Shown piece after piece: positions 63,011 through 64,000 of a stretch of DNA of 64,000 bases. Both the position numbers and the translations under genes were made by a program. Source of the stretch: Aquimarina sp. Aq78. GTDB lineage: Bacteria; Bacteroidota; Bacteroidia; Flavobacteriales; Flavobacteriaceae. Position 1 is the stretch's first letter. Every line of letters starts with the position of its first letter. The stretch covers positions 744,001-808,000 of the forward strand of contig NZ_OMKA01000001.1 of NCBI RefSeq assembly GCF_900299525.1. The letters are read 5' to 3'. The notes beneath the pieces were generated by a model. That model worked only from the letters and a program-made list of their open reading frames with translations, made no database searches and was not told the origin of the DNA.

Positions 63011-64000
63011 TATAATCCTCTTATTGATGATTCCTGCCCTGGCATTGGCCAATAATGGAGATCTGAAAGGAAAATATACTAAAGAAAAAACACTAAAAAA
63101 GGACTTCTCGGTTAACGCAGATGCCTTATTAAAAATCAGTAACGATTATGGTAACCTGGACATTACTTCCTGGAACGAAAATCGAATCGTCATGGAAATC
63201 ACTATCAAAGTAAGTGGAAATAGTGAAGAAAAAGTGATCAAAAAACTTGAATCTATTGATGTTGAGTTTGATTCTTCTTCTCAAATGGTTAGCGCCAAAA
63301 CTACTTTTAATAAAAATAATAGTTCCTGGTGGGATAAATGGACTAGCGGATGGAATAACAATATGAATATGAAAATCAATTATACTGTAAAAGTTCCTAT
63401 AACCAATAGTGTAGATTTTAATAATGATTACGGAAGCATTACTCTGGATAAAATAAAAGGTAGCGCTAAAATAAACTGTGATTACGGTCAAATTATTATT
63501 GGAGAGTTACTAGGTGATAACAATTATATCAACATAGATTATACTAACAACAGTACTATCTCTTATATGAAAAATGGAAAAATCAATGCAGACTATTCTG
63601 ATTTTGAAGTTGGCAATGGTGATAGTATTGATCTTAATGCAGATTATACACAATCAAAGTTTAAATCTATAAAAAACCTGAACTACAACTGTGATTATGG
63701 TGGAATTCGAATAGAAAATGGAGGTAAAATAATAGGGTTTTCAGATTATGTTAACACAAAATTCGGAAGTATTTCTGAAGAACTAAGTATTAATTCTGAT
63801 TATGGATCTATCGAAGTGCGTTCATTACAACCAACTTTCAAAAATGTAACAATTAAAACAGATTATACCAGCGTTAATATTGGGTACGAAGATGGATGTA
63901 CTTTTGATTTTGCAATCAAGACATCGTATGGTGGTATTAAACTAGATGAAAGTATAAACGTACAAAAGAAATACGTTAAGGATTCTAAAAAAGATTATCA
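62991..64000 (+). CDS. DUF4097-like repeat protein, 3' end outside window
   Basis: The visible 336 residues begin with a signal peptide (MKTLYYNIILLLMIPALALA). They contain a run of about ten short repeats, each with a D-Y-G/T core, for example NDYGNLDI, NDYGSITL, CDYGQIII, CDYGGIRI and SDYGSIEV. This is the pattern of DUF4097-type right-handed beta-solenoids, often found beside ECF sigma genes in Bacteroidota. It overlaps the anti-sigma-like gene by 20 nt and so belongs to the same operon. It is likely to be in the periplasm or at the cell surface. Its function is unknown. Confidence 0.8.
   Translation, partial: MKTLYYNIILLLMIPALALANNGDLKGKYTKEKTLKKDFSVNADALLKISNDYGNLDITSWNENRIVMEITIKVSGNSEEKVIKKLESIDVEFDSSSQMVSAKTTFNKNNSSWWDKWTSGWNNNMNMKINYTVKVPITNSVDFNNDYGSITLDKIKGSAKINCDYGQIIIGELLGDNNYINIDYTNNSTISYMKNGKINADYSDFEVGNGDSIDLNADYTQSKFKSIKNLNYNCDYGGIRIENGGKIIGFSDYVNTKFGSISEELSINSDYGSIEVRSLQPTFKNVTIKTDYTSVNIGYEDGCTFDFAIKTSYGGIKLDESINVQKKYVKDSKKDY

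Noticed and set aside
1..64000. CRISPR array, insertion sequence, integrase or prophage
   Set aside because: No regularly spaced direct repeats, transposase or integrase motifs were found, and gene content is typical chromosomal.

Overview
The window is AT-rich, gene-dense chromosomal DNA from a member of the Bacteroidota, most probably a marine Flavobacteriaceae (Aquimarina-like; the genus is an inference). Supporting signs are two TonB-dependent receptors with an N-terminal carboxypeptidase-D-regulatory-like domain, a secreted metalloprotease with a type IX secretion (Por) C-terminal domain, a small peptide with a flavobacterial-type leader, Bacteroidota-like -7 promoter elements (TAnnTTT), weak ribosome binding sites and several TTG starts. 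No rRNA, tRNA, insertion sequence, prophage or CRISPR array was found.

Layout. 1-4467: topoisomerase IV genes parC (C-terminal end outside the window) and parE. 4.7-12.5 kb: a di-haem cytochrome c peroxidase lipoprotein, a LysR regulator divergent from a rhodanese-acetyltransferase pair, two tandem PPK2 polyphosphate kinases, an M61 peptidase lipoprotein and an alpha/beta hydrolase. 12.5-16.3 kb: a hybrid histidine kinase without a recognisable sensor domain, a DMT transporter and ychF. 16.5-23.7 kb: a secreted protein, an unlisted 55-residue Cys-rich leader peptide (17272-17439), and two TonB-dependent receptors with similar upstream sequence and no SusD partner. 23.9-28.2 kb: a YbdG-like MscS channel, a DUF3817 protein, a secreted protein and a 7TM-HD phosphodiesterase. 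28.4-34.1 kb: thiolase, NlpC/P60 protein, acetyltransferase, and a TetR regulator with two near-identical SDR oxidoreductases; the same 18-bp palindrome lies before tetR and before the first SDR.

34.2-42.6 kb, mostly on the minus strand, is a nitric oxide reductase locus: norC-norB, norQ-norD, a hemerythrin-PAS (DUF438-like) gene joined directly to norD, a norE-like and a norF-like gene, and a two-CBS-domain protein. FNR/Crp-type boxes (TGAT-N4-ATCA) lie upstream of norC and of the CBS gene. Each is placed at the same distance from a TAnnTTTA -7 element, which argues for one NO- or oxygen-responsive regulon.

42.6-51.8 kb: overlapping serine acetyltransferase and cysteine synthase genes, small enzymes, RecQ, a lipoprotein, an aldose-epimerase-like protein, a MOSC protein and a TruA-family pseudouridine synthase. 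51.9-64.0 kb: a BON-LysM protein, the T9SS metalloprotease, a paralogous pair of small secreted proteins, cmk, a solitary MreB-like gene, lon, and an overlapping ECF sigma factor / membrane protein / DUF4097-like operon that runs off the window.

Most genes are ordinary housekeeping or accessory metabolism. The items best worth a second look are the FNR-type promoter pair in the nor locus, the leader peptide at 17.3 kb, the TetR-SDR operator pair, and the sigma/anti-sigma-like/DYG-repeat operon at the right edge.
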